Of a DNA stretch of 64,000 bases, positions 1 through 8,589 are shown piece by piece. Source of the DNA: Bacteroidaceae bacterium (GTDB taxonomy: Bacteria > Bacteroidota > Bacteroidia > Bacteroidales > Bacteroidaceae); contig JAUUPT010000009.1 in the NCBI GenBank assembly GCA_030843315.1, forward strand, positions 1 to 64,000. Direction: 5' to 3'. Position numbers and translations under genes: made by a program. Numbering within the stretch: the stretch's first letter is position 1; each line of letters opens with the position of its first letter. Below the pieces are notes generated by a model, which was not told where the DNA came from, did not search any database, and worked only from the letters and a program-made list of their open reading frames with translations.

Positions 1-1192
1 TCAGTTGTTCGCCGATATGGTTCAGGCTTGCATTATCAGCGTCCATGCAAGCCTCTTTGATGGGTGCTATGGCTTGCAGGGCAACCTTCAATGCCACCAC
101 TTCACGGGGAGAGACACGGCCTACGGCAACCTTGGAGATAATACGTTCCAAGTCGCCTATCAGGTGTAGCTGTTCTTCTATCAGTTCTTTAAAGTCCGGT
201 TGGCGGAAGAAATACTCCACTACATTCAGCCGATCGTTGATGGGTTGCACATCCTTCAACGGGAATACCAGCCAGCGCTTCAGCAGACGGGCACCCATCG
301 GGCTGATGGTCTTGTCTATCACATTCAGCAGACTGCTGCCACCGTCGTTCATGCTGCCCATCAGCTCCAGGCTGCGCACCGTGAACTTATCCAGACGAAC
401 GTATTTATCCTCTTCGATACGAGCCAGCGAGGTGATATGCCCTATCTGCGTGTGCTGCGTCATGATGAGATATTGCAGGATGGCGCCCGATGCAATGATA
501 CCGCTCTTAAGGTGCTCCACACCAAAACCTTTCAGATTCTTTACTTCAAAGTGCTTCAGTAACTTCTCGCGGGCGGTAGTCTCGGTAAATACCCAGTCGT
601 CCAGTTCAAAGGTAAAGAACTTACTTCCGAAATTCCCCTCGAACATACCGCGTCTGCCACGCTCGAAAAGTACCTCCTTCGGGGCGAAGTTGTTCAACAA
701 CTTGTCTACATAATCAAAGGGTCCTTCGGCGGTAAGGAACTCTCCCGTAGATATATCCAGGAAAGCCACGCCACAAGCCCCTTTGCCGAAGTGAACGGCA
801 GCCAGGAAGTTGTTCTCCCGATAGTTCAGTATATTGTCATTGATAGATACACCCGGCGTTACCAACTCTGTGATGCCCCGCTTCACCAACTTTTTAGTCA
901 GCTTCGGGTCTTCCAACTGGTCGCAGATAGCCACACGCTTGCCGGCACGTACCAATTTGGGCAGATAAGTATCGAGTGCATGGTGTGGGAAACCCGCCAT
1001 CTCGACAGTTTTTCCCTTTCCGTTGGCACGCTTGGTCAGAGTGATTCCCAGGATTTCTGCTGCAACCACAGCATCGGTAGAATAAGTTTCGTAGAAGTCG
1101 CCGCAACGAAACAGCATGACAGCGTCCGGATGCTTTGCCTTCAAGTCAAGGAACTGCTTCATCATCGGGGTGAGGACAATATCTTCGTTCAC
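1..1192 (-). CDS. mutS: DNA mismatch repair protein MutS (N-terminal part)
   Basis: Binds base mismatches and small loops and starts mismatch repair with MutL. About 397 codons are present; the gene runs off the left edge, so the ATPase half is missing. Reading the minus strand from 1192 gives a typical MutS N-terminus: TPMMKQFLDLKAKHPDAVML, then the mismatch-contacting F-Y-E type motif (GDFYET), AGFPHHALD and LVRAGKRVAICDQLEDP, followed by the connector and lever regions. The start is a GTG at 1192-1190; no upstream ATG is in frame close by, and two ATG codons ten residues later (MMKQ) are a less likely alternative. Recognised with high confidence from these motifs. Confidence 0.95.
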   Translation of the reverse strand, partial: MNEDIVLTPMMKQFLDLKAKHPDAVMLFRCGDFYETYSTDAVVAAEILGITLTKRANGKGKTVEMAGFPHHALDTYLPKLVRAGKRVAICDQLEDPKLTKKLVKRGITELVTPGVSINDNILNYRENNFLAAVHFGKGACGVAFLDISTGEFLTAEGPFDYVDKLLNNFAPKEVLFERGRRGMFEGNFGSKFFTFELDDWVFTETTAREKLLKHFEVKNLKGFGVEHLKSGIIASGAILQYLIMTQHTQIGHITSLARIEEDKYVRLDKFTVRSLELMGSMNDGGSSLLNVIDKTISPMGARLLKRWLVFPLKDVQPINDRLNVVEYFFRQPDFKELIEEQLHLIGDLERIISKVAVGRVSPREVVALKVALQAIAPIKEACMDADNASLNHIGEQL

Positions 1193-1353
1193 AGTGGTAT
1201 CTCTTTTAGAGTTAGTATATTAATTCATTAGTATGCAAAGATAAGCCTTTTTTAGAAAACAGACGCGGAGAGGCTCCAAATACTTAGTAAGCCTTAACAA
1301 AGCCAGTACTTTTACTAAAACATGTTATTAAACACGCTTTTTTATTTGCTTTA

Positions 1354-1384
1354 TTTGGAGATTTCCCGAAAGTCCGTACCTTTG
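1354..1384 (+). promoter_or_regulatory. Consensus Bacteroides promoter for a short transcript
   Basis: TTTG at 1354-1357, a 19-nt spacer and TACCTTTG at 1377-1384 match the Bacteroides -33/-7 consensus (TTTG, about 19-21 nt, TAnnTTTG). It points away from mutS into a short region that ends in a terminator at 1428-1452, so it does not serve either flanking gene, both of which are on the minus strand. Confidence 0.75.
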
Positions 1385-1390
1385 CACTGT

Positions 1391-1452
1391 GTTTTTCATA
1401 GTATTAGATTTAAGGTTAACAAAGGTTGGAGTACAGCGGTACTCCTTTTTTT
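1391..1452 (+). ncRNA. Candidate small RNA of about 60 nt
   Basis: A consensus promoter ends at 1384 and an intrinsic terminator ends at 1452, giving a predicted transcript of roughly 60 nt with no ORF of its own. It lies between the divergent start of mutS (1192) and the 3' end of the BatD-like gene (1457) and runs opposite to both. The 5' part (about 1391-1427) is A/T-rich and looks unstructured, which would suit a base-pairing RNA, though no target can be named from the sequence. It could instead be the start of an antisense transcript into the BatD-like gene if termination is incomplete. Confidence 0.55.
1428..1452 (+). terminator. Intrinsic terminator of the small transcript
   Basis: Perfect 7-bp stem GGAGTAC/GTACTCC (1428-1434 and 1439-1445) with loop AGCG, followed by seven T (1446-1452). 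Only the plus strand has the T tract, so it acts on the plus-strand transcript. Confidence 0.8.
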
Positions 1453-1456
1453 ATGT

Positions 1457-2794
1457 CTATACCCTACCTTCCGCCTCGGCAATAGCCTTCTTCAGCAAGC
1501 GGATGTTCTTCTTCGTCCTCCCGAAAGAGGTTATGGAAGCCCGTTGGTTGAGATCGCAAATACTATTAATCCAAACCTGCCCTTTATCGAATACAACAAA
1601 TATCTGCTCGCCCCAGCTACCACTGAAGAAGCCGGGAGAGGTATGCCCTACAAAGCAATCGTCTCCGGCATATTCACAGCTCCATTCATGCTGTGCACCC
1701 ACCTTCTGTATCACCTCATAAAGTTCATCGATAGAAAGTTTCGTTTCTACTTTTTCAAAAAACAGTTTCCGGTATTGCATACAGGCAAAAAGAATACACA
1801 ATAACACGGGAATACCAATCATTCCGACAACAAAGGAAAAGGTATAAAAAGGCGGCGTACGCAGAAAGTAGTCGTATATCGTACAGCAAACAAAAGTGAA
1901 AGGGAGGATAAACGCAAAGACAGACAATCCATAATGCGTCAGCGCGTTGCCAACGGACAAATTCAGCCTTCCGGTAGTCATCACAAACTCGGCTAACCCA
2001 TACTTGCCTTCTCTATGGAAAAACAGCCAAAAACGGATAATTGCCCCTATGCCCAGGAAAAAGAAAACAAACCCCCAAAGGTAATCTACTCTTTCCACAT
2101 CAAACTGATAAGTCTTTAGGGGGTATTCCGTTCCGCCGAAAGTCAAGTCCAGCGGTACAAGGATATAATTCCCCGGACGCGCCGCTTTCATCTTGTAGAC
2201 ATAACGATATTCCCCCACCCCATTACGGGAAGTAGAGTTACCCGAAAAAGATACCTGTTCGATATCCGGATGATGGAACGTAGGCACGCTTGCATCGGGT
2301 TTACGGTTACAAGTCAGAATTACTTCAAACTCTTGTCCCACTTTAGGAGTCTCAGGCTTCACAGCCAGCGTACAGACTACACCTTCCGATGACTCGGCAG
2401 GAAGTACACGGACTACCGCAGGGTCACACGTATAAGTATTCCCCTCGATTACGGCCGTAATAGCCGGCAGAGTGAAAGTTCCCGACTTTAAAAAGCGTAT
2501 AGCATAATAAACGCCCTGCAATGATACAACTTCCGACACCCCGTTTATTGTCTCAACTCTTGAAGAAGTCGTCGGGTGAGGTCCTGATATTCTTTCTACC
2601 TCCTCCGTATTCCATACAGGCAAGGTATGTTTTTCTATCTTCCGGTTGCTCAGATAGCATAGTTGCACCTCTCTACCGACGTGTATCTGCTGAAAAACGG
2701 TATCCATTTCACTAAAGAAGGAAACCTTATCCTGCGCAGCCCCCTCCACTATGCATAAAAAGCAGAGAAGCAATAAACAGAAAGTCTTATTCAT
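1457..2794 (-). CDS. BatD-like exported membrane protein
   Basis: 445 aa. A signal peptide (about residues 1-20, ending in GAAQ) is followed by a beta-rich periplasmic region like the BatD/oxygen-tolerance family (phrases such as KPETPKVGQEFEVILTCNR and KMKAARPGNYILVPL). There are then three or so hydrophobic segments at about 240-265, 285-310 and 320-345, and a soluble C-terminal domain ending in NQRASITSFGRTKKNI. The usual BatA/BatB von Willebrand partners are absent. It is the last gene of a four-gene minus-strand operon, 12 bp after the SUFU-domain gene, so it probably works with those proteins at the inner membrane. Family assignment moderate; exact role unknown. Confidence 0.65.
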   Translation of the reverse strand: MNKTFCLLLLCFLCIVEGAAQDKVSFFSEMDTVFQQIHVGREVQLCYLSNRKIEKHTLPVWNTEEVERISGPHPTTSSRVETINGVSEVVSLQGVYYAIRFLKSGTFTLPAITAVIEGNTYTCDPAVVRVLPAESSEGVVCTLAVKPETPKVGQEFEVILTCNRKPDASVPTFHHPDIEQVSFSGNSTSRNGVGEYRYVYKMKAARPGNYILVPLDLTFGGTEYPLKTYQFDVERVDYLWGFVFFFLGIGAIIRFWLFFHREGKYGLAEFVMTTGRLNLSVGNALTHYGLSVFAFILPFTFVCCTIYDYFLRTPPFYTFSFVVGMIGIPVLLCILFACMQYRKLFFEKVETKLSIDELYEVIQKVGAQHEWSCEYAGDDCFVGHTSPGFFSGSWGEQIFVVFDKGQVWINSICDLNQRASITSFGRTKKNIRLLKKAIAEAEGRV

Positions 2795-2806
2795 TACAAG
2801 CTGTCT

Positions 2807-4717
2807 TTAGTCTGCACACACGTTCTTACGGTTGATATCCAACACTGCACTCACTTCATCCATTCTGTCCAGCAAGGCTTCCGCGCCATGTTCAAGTTTG
2901 AAGTTCATCTCCTCCTCATACAACGGAATCATCTGATAGAAATTGACTTCCTCCCCATTGGGCAACTGGCATACAGCAGCACCTTCCTCCACATCTTCCG
3001 GATTAATCAGCAACATACACGAGAACTCTGTATTATCGGCAAACGGACCGCCATTGGGCACTGTATGTCCCCACCCCAGCCACGTGTCTTGTTCTATCGG
3101 TAAGCGGGCAAGTACCTTCAACCAACGTAGCGGCCAGTAATTCTCTTCACCCTGTCCATGTATATCCCAGTCGGCAGGCAGATAAACCACAATTTCCGCC
3201 CGTTCCAGCTTATATTCACTCAGTTCTTCGGGTACACTCATGCGATGGGCACCCATCCCCATGGTGATCAATGTATAGTAATTCTTTTCCGGTGTCGGCT
3301 CAATGATATAGATGTCCACATGGATGTCCGGCGACGCTATTTCATGGAAAACATTATCCGAATGCCCGAAGAACTTCTCAACGTGAGCTTCCAAGGCATT
3401 CAACTCTTCCTCCTCATACATTTCCGGGTTATATTCTTCGGAATCTTCCGGATCCACATCTGCTACTATCTGTTCTTCACCGTCAGCACTTTTATCCTCT
3501 TTCGAAGCAGTCAGATGGTTGATAAAGTCTGTGGAGAAACTCGTAGTCTCTTTCTCTCCCCCACACGAAATGGTGAAGAGTGAAAACTGGCGTTCTGTGA
3601 TGACCTGGCATTGGTATACGTATTCATCACCTCCTTCTTCGTCGCCACCTAAATCGTAAAGCCGGCACCTGCCGTTCATAAAGGAAACTTCTTTGACCAA
3701 TGTGCTCTCGTCATCTTCCAGATAATCCACTTCATCATCGGGGACAGAAAAAGCCGAGATACGCACTACGTGCCAAGCCTCTTCCGCATCATCATAGTAG
3801 CCGCGGGAATCTTCTTCTTCGAAATAAAGGAAGCTACCGGGAAGTTCAAAACTCAGATTTCCCAAACGATAAGTCACTTTATCTTTACGATATCCGATAG
3901 GATAATCGCACACAAGGTCGGGAAGCGCAGAGATATCCATCGGCGTTTTATCCGCCAGGCGACAAAGCAATAAATAATCTTCCTTCGGGAAAGGAAGGGA
4001 AGCATCCATACCCGCTGCTTTCTCCAGATTCTCAATAATGAAATCGTTGGTTTCTGCCTCGTCCTCACTACGCGAAGAAGGCATAAAGTAACAATCTTCC
4101 CACAAAGCACCCAGCGCCGAATTGCGATAGAACAGTGCATCACGCTCCTCGTCGTTCCACATGAAGAACTCTTTTGCCAATGGCTCGATGCCTTCTTTGC
4201 TTGCCCGTTCCAGGAAACGTTTCAGGTTAATGCGCCCGAAAGGAGAAACAACAGTTCCTTCTATTTCCCGCGGCATATATTTATCATAATCCCAACAAAT
4301 GGCAAGCATCTTGTACTCGCTTCCCATCCGCTCCTGGCAGAGTTCCATAACCTTAAGCAACCAATTATAGAAATGCTCGGAACGCATCCGTTCGAAATCT
4401 CTGTGTTCGTAATATTCCGTATCGTCGTCTACTTCAAAAGGAAAACCATTCAGGTCCACCAGTTCATCGATTATCTCTATGGCAGCTTTGTGGAAGCCTG
4501 CCCCCAGCAGATTGGTCTGGCATTCGCACGATACGGATATTTCATCCTCCGCTGTTTCGTAATTGAAGAACATAGTACCTAAACGGCAGATAGTCAATTC
4601 CGAACTCTCTTCCTCATGGCTGATAGCCGCACAATTCCTACCGGCAATAACATTCAATAGTTTCTGGAAAGTGGAAATGCTTCTGCACTTCGTGGTTAAT
4701 CTGAACCCTATACTCAT
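2807..4717 (-). CDS. SUFU (Suppressor of fused)-domain protein
   Basis: 636 aa, acidic and without a signal peptide, so probably cytoplasmic. The C-terminal part (roughly residues 460-610) reads as a SUFU-like domain: HVDIYIIEP, NYYTLITMGMGAHRM, ERAEIVVYLPADW, WPLRWLKVLARLP, WLGWGHTVPNG and FSCMLLINP. In bacteria this fold is known as an immunity-protein family linked to polymorphic toxins, but no toxin is visible here. The N-terminal 450 residues are not recognised; they carry two acidic segments (about 375-385 and 415-445). The gene sits 37 bp after the TPR gene and 12 bp before the BatD-like gene, in one operon. Confidence 0.75.
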   Translation of the reverse strand: MSIGFRLTTKCRSISTFQKLLNVIAGRNCAAISHEEESSELTICRLGTMFFNYETAEDEISVSCECQTNLLGAGFHKAAIEIIDELVDLNGFPFEVDDDTEYYEHRDFERMRSEHFYNWLLKVMELCQERMGSEYKMLAICWDYDKYMPREIEGTVVSPFGRINLKRFLERASKEGIEPLAKEFFMWNDEERDALFYRNSALGALWEDCYFMPSSRSEDEAETNDFIIENLEKAAGMDASLPFPKEDYLLLCRLADKTPMDISALPDLVCDYPIGYRKDKVTYRLGNLSFELPGSFLYFEEEDSRGYYDDAEEAWHVVRISAFSVPDDEVDYLEDDESTLVKEVSFMNGRCRLYDLGGDEEGGDEYVYQCQVITERQFSLFTISCGGEKETTSFSTDFINHLTASKEDKSADGEEQIVADVDPEDSEEYNPEMYEEEELNALEAHVEKFFGHSDNVFHEIASPDIHVDIYIIEPTPEKNYYTLITMGMGAHRMSVPEELSEYKLERAEIVVYLPADWDIHGQGEENYWPLRWLKVLARLPIEQDTWLGWGHTVPNGGPFADNTEFSCMLLINPEDVEEGAAVCQLPNGEEVNFYQMIPLYEEEMNFKLEHGAEALLDRMDEVSAVLDINRKNVCAD

Positions 4718-4754
4718 AGTGGGATATATTTATGTGATTAATAGTTTTTTCCTC

Positions 4755-6191
4755 TTAGTTCTCTTGATTATCGTCCGCACTACGGAACAGTCTGCACAAA
4801 CTGCAATGCTGACGGAAGTCGGAGAGATAGAAACGATACTGGGGATAGTCCTTCAAGATAGAAATAATCTTTTCTATAAATGCCGGTTCGTCAAATAGCA
4901 AAAGGTCTATGTAGCAGGTTCCTTGCCCGATAGCACCTCCCAATAAAAGGCCCAGTCCTTCCGGTTTAAGCAACTCCACTTCCAAACGGTCTTCCAATGC
5001 GTAACGGAAATCCAGTACCTTCTTGCTGTCCCCTTCTTGTTCATTCTCAAACGGGAAAGCAATGAAGGCAGCTTGTGCACCGAACAGGTTCAAATGGTCG
5101 AACAGCTTCGTAGAGTTTTGATAATACTGGGCTACCAAAGGCTCAAAACAAGTGCTCCCCGCCACGACATCATAGCGCAATTCTTCGTTTTCCTGCGGCT
5201 CAAAACGATATCCGCTGTATACTTGTTGCGGATTGTCGAATACCTTCTTGTCATGGGCTTTCAAGGTATCCGTTATATATCCCCGAAGTTCGGGAAGGGT
5301 TATCATGCCATCGAGAGGGGCATCGGCACGGTTCACATCGCCGACATATTGATATGAAAGTCCTTCGCCCAGCATGATTTCCATCATGATATAATAAGCA
5401 TTATAGCTCTGGGCTTCGGACAAGGAAGACAGTTGTTCTTCATAGAAAGAGATATCGAAACTGTTGCTCTCTTCCTGATAGGTAACGGCAATACGCACTT
5501 TGTCCATATCGACACGCACGCCGTACATGCCGAACGAGAAACTTGCATCTGTTCCCTGGTTGAAAGGGAAGAAATGCCATTTATCCTTAAACTGTTCGGG
5601 GATACGGGACACAAGATAGGGATACAGGTAGAACAAATCCGTATTACCCTCTACGGAGAAGGTAAATTCATAATCTCCTCCCAGATTGAAATGTACTTCC
5701 TCGGACAAGAGGTTGGTACCTTCTGAAACAAACTCGACAATGTGGTTGCTGTCACATTCACTGCGGTCTTCGACCATGCGCGAGAGCTCCGGCTCATTGG
5801 CAGTAAACCATCGCCAGAAGTCTTCCACACGCTTTCTGAACGGTAATCTGGCATTACAATACCGGATAAATTCAAGCGTGTCTTCATCTTCAGGAGTCAA
5901 TTCGTCCGCTTTCCTGAAGCAGTTCAATGATTCCCTGTATCTGCCCAGGAAATAGAGTGAATACCCCTTCCGAAAGTTCCAGTTGGTATCTTCCGCCCCT
6001 TCCTCCCGGGTGTTATCGAGCAGTTCCAAAGCTTTTTCATATTCGCCAATATTATTGTAGGCACGTGCCAGCAAACCTATACTATCAAAATCTCTGTCCT
6101 TAGAAGGAAGTTTAGTCAGTACTTCAATTATTTTGTCATGTTCATCGGCTTCCGTCCAAATGTCAATCTGTTCTTTTAATGTTTTGTCCAT
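4755..6191 (-). CDS. Tetratricopeptide-repeat protein of unknown function
   Basis: 478 aa from the ATG at 6191. A longer reading to 6230 adds 13 residues with no support; MDKTLKEQ is the better start. Residues about 15-115 hold two to three TPR helices (IGLLARAYNNIGEYEKALELL, then FRKGYSLYFLGRYRESLNCF in order), a protein-interaction module. The remaining 360 residues are acidic and aromatic-rich, with no motif I recognise. There is no signal peptide. It lies between the MORN/YwqK-type gene and the SUFU gene with spacings of 87 and 37 bp, so it is probably cotranscribed. Function can only be guessed from this company: a scaffold or immunity-type partner. Confidence 0.7.
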   Translation of the reverse strand: MDKTLKEQIDIWTEADEHDKIIEVLTKLPSKDRDFDSIGLLARAYNNIGEYEKALELLDNTREEGAEDTNWNFRKGYSLYFLGRYRESLNCFRKADELTPEDEDTLEFIRYCNARLPFRKRVEDFWRWFTANEPELSRMVEDRSECDSNHIVEFVSEGTNLLSEEVHFNLGGDYEFTFSVEGNTDLFYLYPYLVSRIPEQFKDKWHFFPFNQGTDASFSFGMYGVRVDMDKVRIAVTYQEESNSFDISFYEEQLSSLSEAQSYNAYYIMMEIMLGEGLSYQYVGDVNRADAPLDGMITLPELRGYITDTLKAHDKKVFDNPQQVYSGYRFEPQENEELRYDVVAGSTCFEPLVAQYYQNSTKLFDHLNLFGAQAAFIAFPFENEQEGDSKKVLDFRYALEDRLEVELLKPEGLGLLLGGAIGQGTCYIDLLLFDEPAFIEKIISILKDYPQYRFYLSDFRQHCSLCRLFRSADDNQEN

Positions 6192-6278
6192 AATTCTATA
6201 ATTATATGATGGTGTATATAGGTAGTTCAACCCTCCAAATGTAAGGTTTTTCTATTTAACGACGTAGTTTAAGGGGGA

Positions 6279-7388
6279 TCATTTGGTTTCTTCCCACTCT
6301 TTTTCCAGTTTGCCGTCTATGTCATACTGCTTCCAGCGACCAATGCGCCTTCCGTTGCGGTACTCCCCGACTTCACGCACACGGTCGTTTTTCACATAAC
6401 GGGATTCGAACGGCCCGTTCTTGCGTCCGTTTACATAGGTAGATACTTCCCAGAAATCGTAACGGTTGCTGACAATCAAACGGCGCTCTTTTCCATGAAG
6501 GCGATCATATTGATAGGTTGCTTCATAAACCACTTCACCATTCTCCGGGTTGTATTCACGATAGAGCCCGTCCTTACGGTCGGCTTTCATATAGAATTCC
6601 TTTTCGCGGGCACCCGAATTGCGACCGAAAAACACATACAAGCCTTCTTCCTTACCGTTGGCATAGGTTTCTATGGACAAGGTATCTCCGCTCTCGGCTA
6701 TTTCAATCCAGCGGCCATCCTTCTGTCCCTCCTTGTAATGCCCCAGAATATGCGGCTGACCGAAAGTAAATACAGATGAATAGTCACCGTCTTTCTGCCC
6801 GTTTTCGTTATAATACACTGTTTCGTAAAGTTCGTATGTGCCTTTAAAGAAGGTGAATTGCTTGCCCACTTGCTTGCCTTCTTTGTAAGTATGGTCCCTG
6901 CGAAGGGTGCCGTCCGATTCATAAGACAGCTCCTTGCCGTCTTGCTTGCCGTTGCGGTAATTGACTTCGCGCTCCACTTTTCCGGTAGTATAGTAGGTTT
7001 TGTGTGCACCGTCCAGTTTACCTTCCTTATAAGATTTTTCTTCTTTCACTCGTCCTTCGCTGTCGTATATCTTAAAGACTCCGTTCTTCAAACCGCCTTT
7101 ATAGACACCGTCAGCTTTCAGTTTGTTGTATTCGTGCTCTTCGTATTTGCCGTTGTAGAACCCATCTTTGAACTCTGCCTGAATATAAGCGGAATGATAA
7201 CCGTCTATAATGCGATGGTCGCCATTCAGGGGTTTTTCTGTTTTCAAGTCACGAAACAGAATGCGTCCGTCACCTACATTGATAGCTGATACTTGTTCTA
7301 TGGGATACTCGCTTTGTGCTTGCATTGCAACAGGCAGGATAAACAAAAAAGAGAGTAACAGCAAATAAACTTTTTTCTTGTGCTCCAT
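6279..7388 (-). CDS. Exported MORN-repeat (YwqK-type) protein
   Basis: 369 aa. A signal peptide (residues 1-25, ending in MQAQ) precedes a tandem run of about a dozen MORN-variant repeats (pattern Y-x-N/E-G-K-x-D-G), for example GVYKGGLKNGVFKIYDSEG, NYRNGKQDGKELSYESDG and YRNGRRIGRWKQYDIDGK. Proteins with this repeat are commonly labelled YwqK-family antitoxins, but the label is by similarity and biochemical evidence is thin. The signal peptide places this one in the periplasm or at the surface. It is the first gene of the four-gene minus-strand operon that also holds the TPR, SUFU and BatD-like genes. Confidence 0.75.
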   Translation of the reverse strand: MEHKKKVYLLLLSFLFILPVAMQAQSEYPIEQVSAINVGDGRILFRDLKTEKPLNGDHRIIDGYHSAYIQAEFKDGFYNGKYEEHEYNKLKADGVYKGGLKNGVFKIYDSEGRVKEEKSYKEGKLDGAHKTYYTTGKVEREVNYRNGKQDGKELSYESDGTLRRDHTYKEGKQVGKQFTFFKGTYELYETVYYNENGQKDGDYSSVFTFGQPHILGHYKEGQKDGRWIEIAESGDTLSIETYANGKEEGLYVFFGRNSGAREKEFYMKADRKDGLYREYNPENGEVVYEATYQYDRLHGKERRLIVSNRYDFWEVSTYVNGRKNGPFESRYVKNDRVREVGEYRNGRRIGRWKQYDIDGKLEKEWEETK

Positions 7389-7666
7389 AATTATTCGTTT
7401 TTATAATGATTGATAATAGTCATATCGTATCTATTCTATTTACATGAGCAAAAATAAAAAGGAACCTGTAAATAAGGAAACAGATAAGGGGTATAAATAG
7501 AGGGGGCATTCAATTAAACAATACATTGCTACACAGTTACTTATTACTATTACGAAATAAATACACAGGGGGACATTTAGAAAATACACGAGTCGGAATT
7601 TCTCCCAAGAAGTCATCTCAAATAATAAAACCGGATATTGAGTCATATTTTAAAACCGATAGAAAA

Positions 7667-8485
7667 TCAAAGCGAAGAGCAGTAATATTCGGTAGGCGAA
7701 ACGCCTTTCAGTCTCTTAAACACCCGGTTGAAATAAGGAACATTATTAAAGCCTGCGTGATAGCAAATTTCAGAAACGGCCATCTTTTTCTGCTCCAAGA
7801 GTTGGCAGGCAATCTCTATCCGATACTCATTGAGGTAATTGATGAATGTCTTTCCGGTGGCCTTCTTAAAGAAAACACAGAAAGAAGCACGGTTCATTCC
7901 CACATGCAATGCAATCTCGTCGAGTGTAATATCCCGCTTGGCATTGCACACGACGTATGTATGTACCTGATTCAGGCGGTTCTTCTCTTTATCGACTTTT
8001 TGGTAGTTGCCTATGATGCGCTCCTTATCATTATCTGCTATGGCAAGAATAAGACTTATCATCGGAGCAATACGTCCAACCTCGTTACGGCAACGCATCT
8101 CCTCCAGAATGGCAATGATGGCATCTGATTTTTCTTTGTCGAATTTCACAGCATCTTGCTTCCTCTTCAGTTTATCTATATAGACGTGCAGTTCGGGAAA
8201 AGTAACGGAACAATTATCAAGGAAATCATTGCCAAATGTCACAGTAATATTGGCAATCCTGCCCTGCGCATCTGTGACATTGTTATCGAAATACCAGCAA
8301 TGGGGGATTTCGGGTGGTATCAGCACAACTTCCCCGCTTTGGAATGGTTCCGTCGTGTCCCCCACCAATCGCATCCCCGCACCAATAATGACATAAGACA
8401 ATTCCCAAGAAGCTTGTTGATGCAAACCTATTTGCTCATTGGGAGTAAGATGGACGCTATTGAATGTAAAAGAGTGTTTTTCCAT
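7667..8485 (-). CDS. AraC-family transcriptional regulator
   Basis: 272 aa from the ATG at 8485; two more codons exist upstream (a TTG at 8491). The N-terminal 100 residues form a cupin-like sensor (GEVVLIPPEIPHCWYF). The C-terminal 100 residues carry the two helix-turn-helix motifs of AraC proteins (ITLDEIALHVGMNRASFCVF and MAVSEICYHAGFNNVPYFNR, then FKRLKGVSPTEY). It is transcribed away from the acyltransferase gene at 8590, and the intergenic region holds a direct repeat with 21-bp spacing (8494-8525), so it probably controls itself and perhaps that gene. A TATATTTG box ends only 3 nt before the ATG, so the mRNA may be nearly leaderless. Confidence 0.9.
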   Translation of the reverse strand: MEKHSFTFNSVHLTPNEQIGLHQQASWELSYVIIGAGMRLVGDTTEPFQSGEVVLIPPEIPHCWYFDNNVTDAQGRIANITVTFGNDFLDNCSVTFPELHVYIDKLKRKQDAVKFDKEKSDAIIAILEEMRCRNEVGRIAPMISLILAIADNDKERIIGNYQKVDKEKNRLNQVHTYVVCNAKRDITLDEIALHVGMNRASFCVFFKKATGKTFINYLNEYRIEIACQLLEQKKMAVSEICYHAGFNNVPYFNRVFKRLKGVSPTEYYCSSL

Positions 8486-8493
8486 ATGCAAAT

Positions 8494-8525
8494 ATAAGAC
8501 AAATCTAATAAACGATAAGACAAAT
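8494..8525. promoter_or_regulatory. Direct-repeat operator, likely for the AraC protein
   Basis: ATAAGACAAAT occurs twice, at 8494-8504 and 8515-8525. The repeats start exactly 21 bp apart, two turns of the helix, as expected for an AraC-type dimer bound to direct half-sites. The first copy overlaps the minus-strand TATATTTG box (8496-8489) of the AraC gene and the second lies 20 bp upstream of the plus-strand TAATTTTG box at 8545-8552. Confidence 0.6.
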
Positions 8526-8544
8526 GTATTAACTAATTACGCGA

Positions 8545-8552
8545 TAATTTTG
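8545..8552 (+). promoter_or_regulatory. -7 box of the acyltransferase gene
   Basis: TAATTTTG matches the Bacteroides -7 consensus TAnnTTTG and lies 37 bp before the ATG at 8590. The AraC-type direct repeat lies just upstream. Confidence 0.65.
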
Positions 8553-8589
8553 CAGCCAGAATAAAACTGATTAACATCAAACATATCCA

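Noticed and set aside
7440..7646. 68-codon minus-strand frame with hydrophobic residues between the MORN and AraC genes
   Set aside because: The region is A/T-rich, which favours apparent membrane helices. It has no promoter or plausible start and overlaps equally long frames on the other strand, so I do not call a gene.
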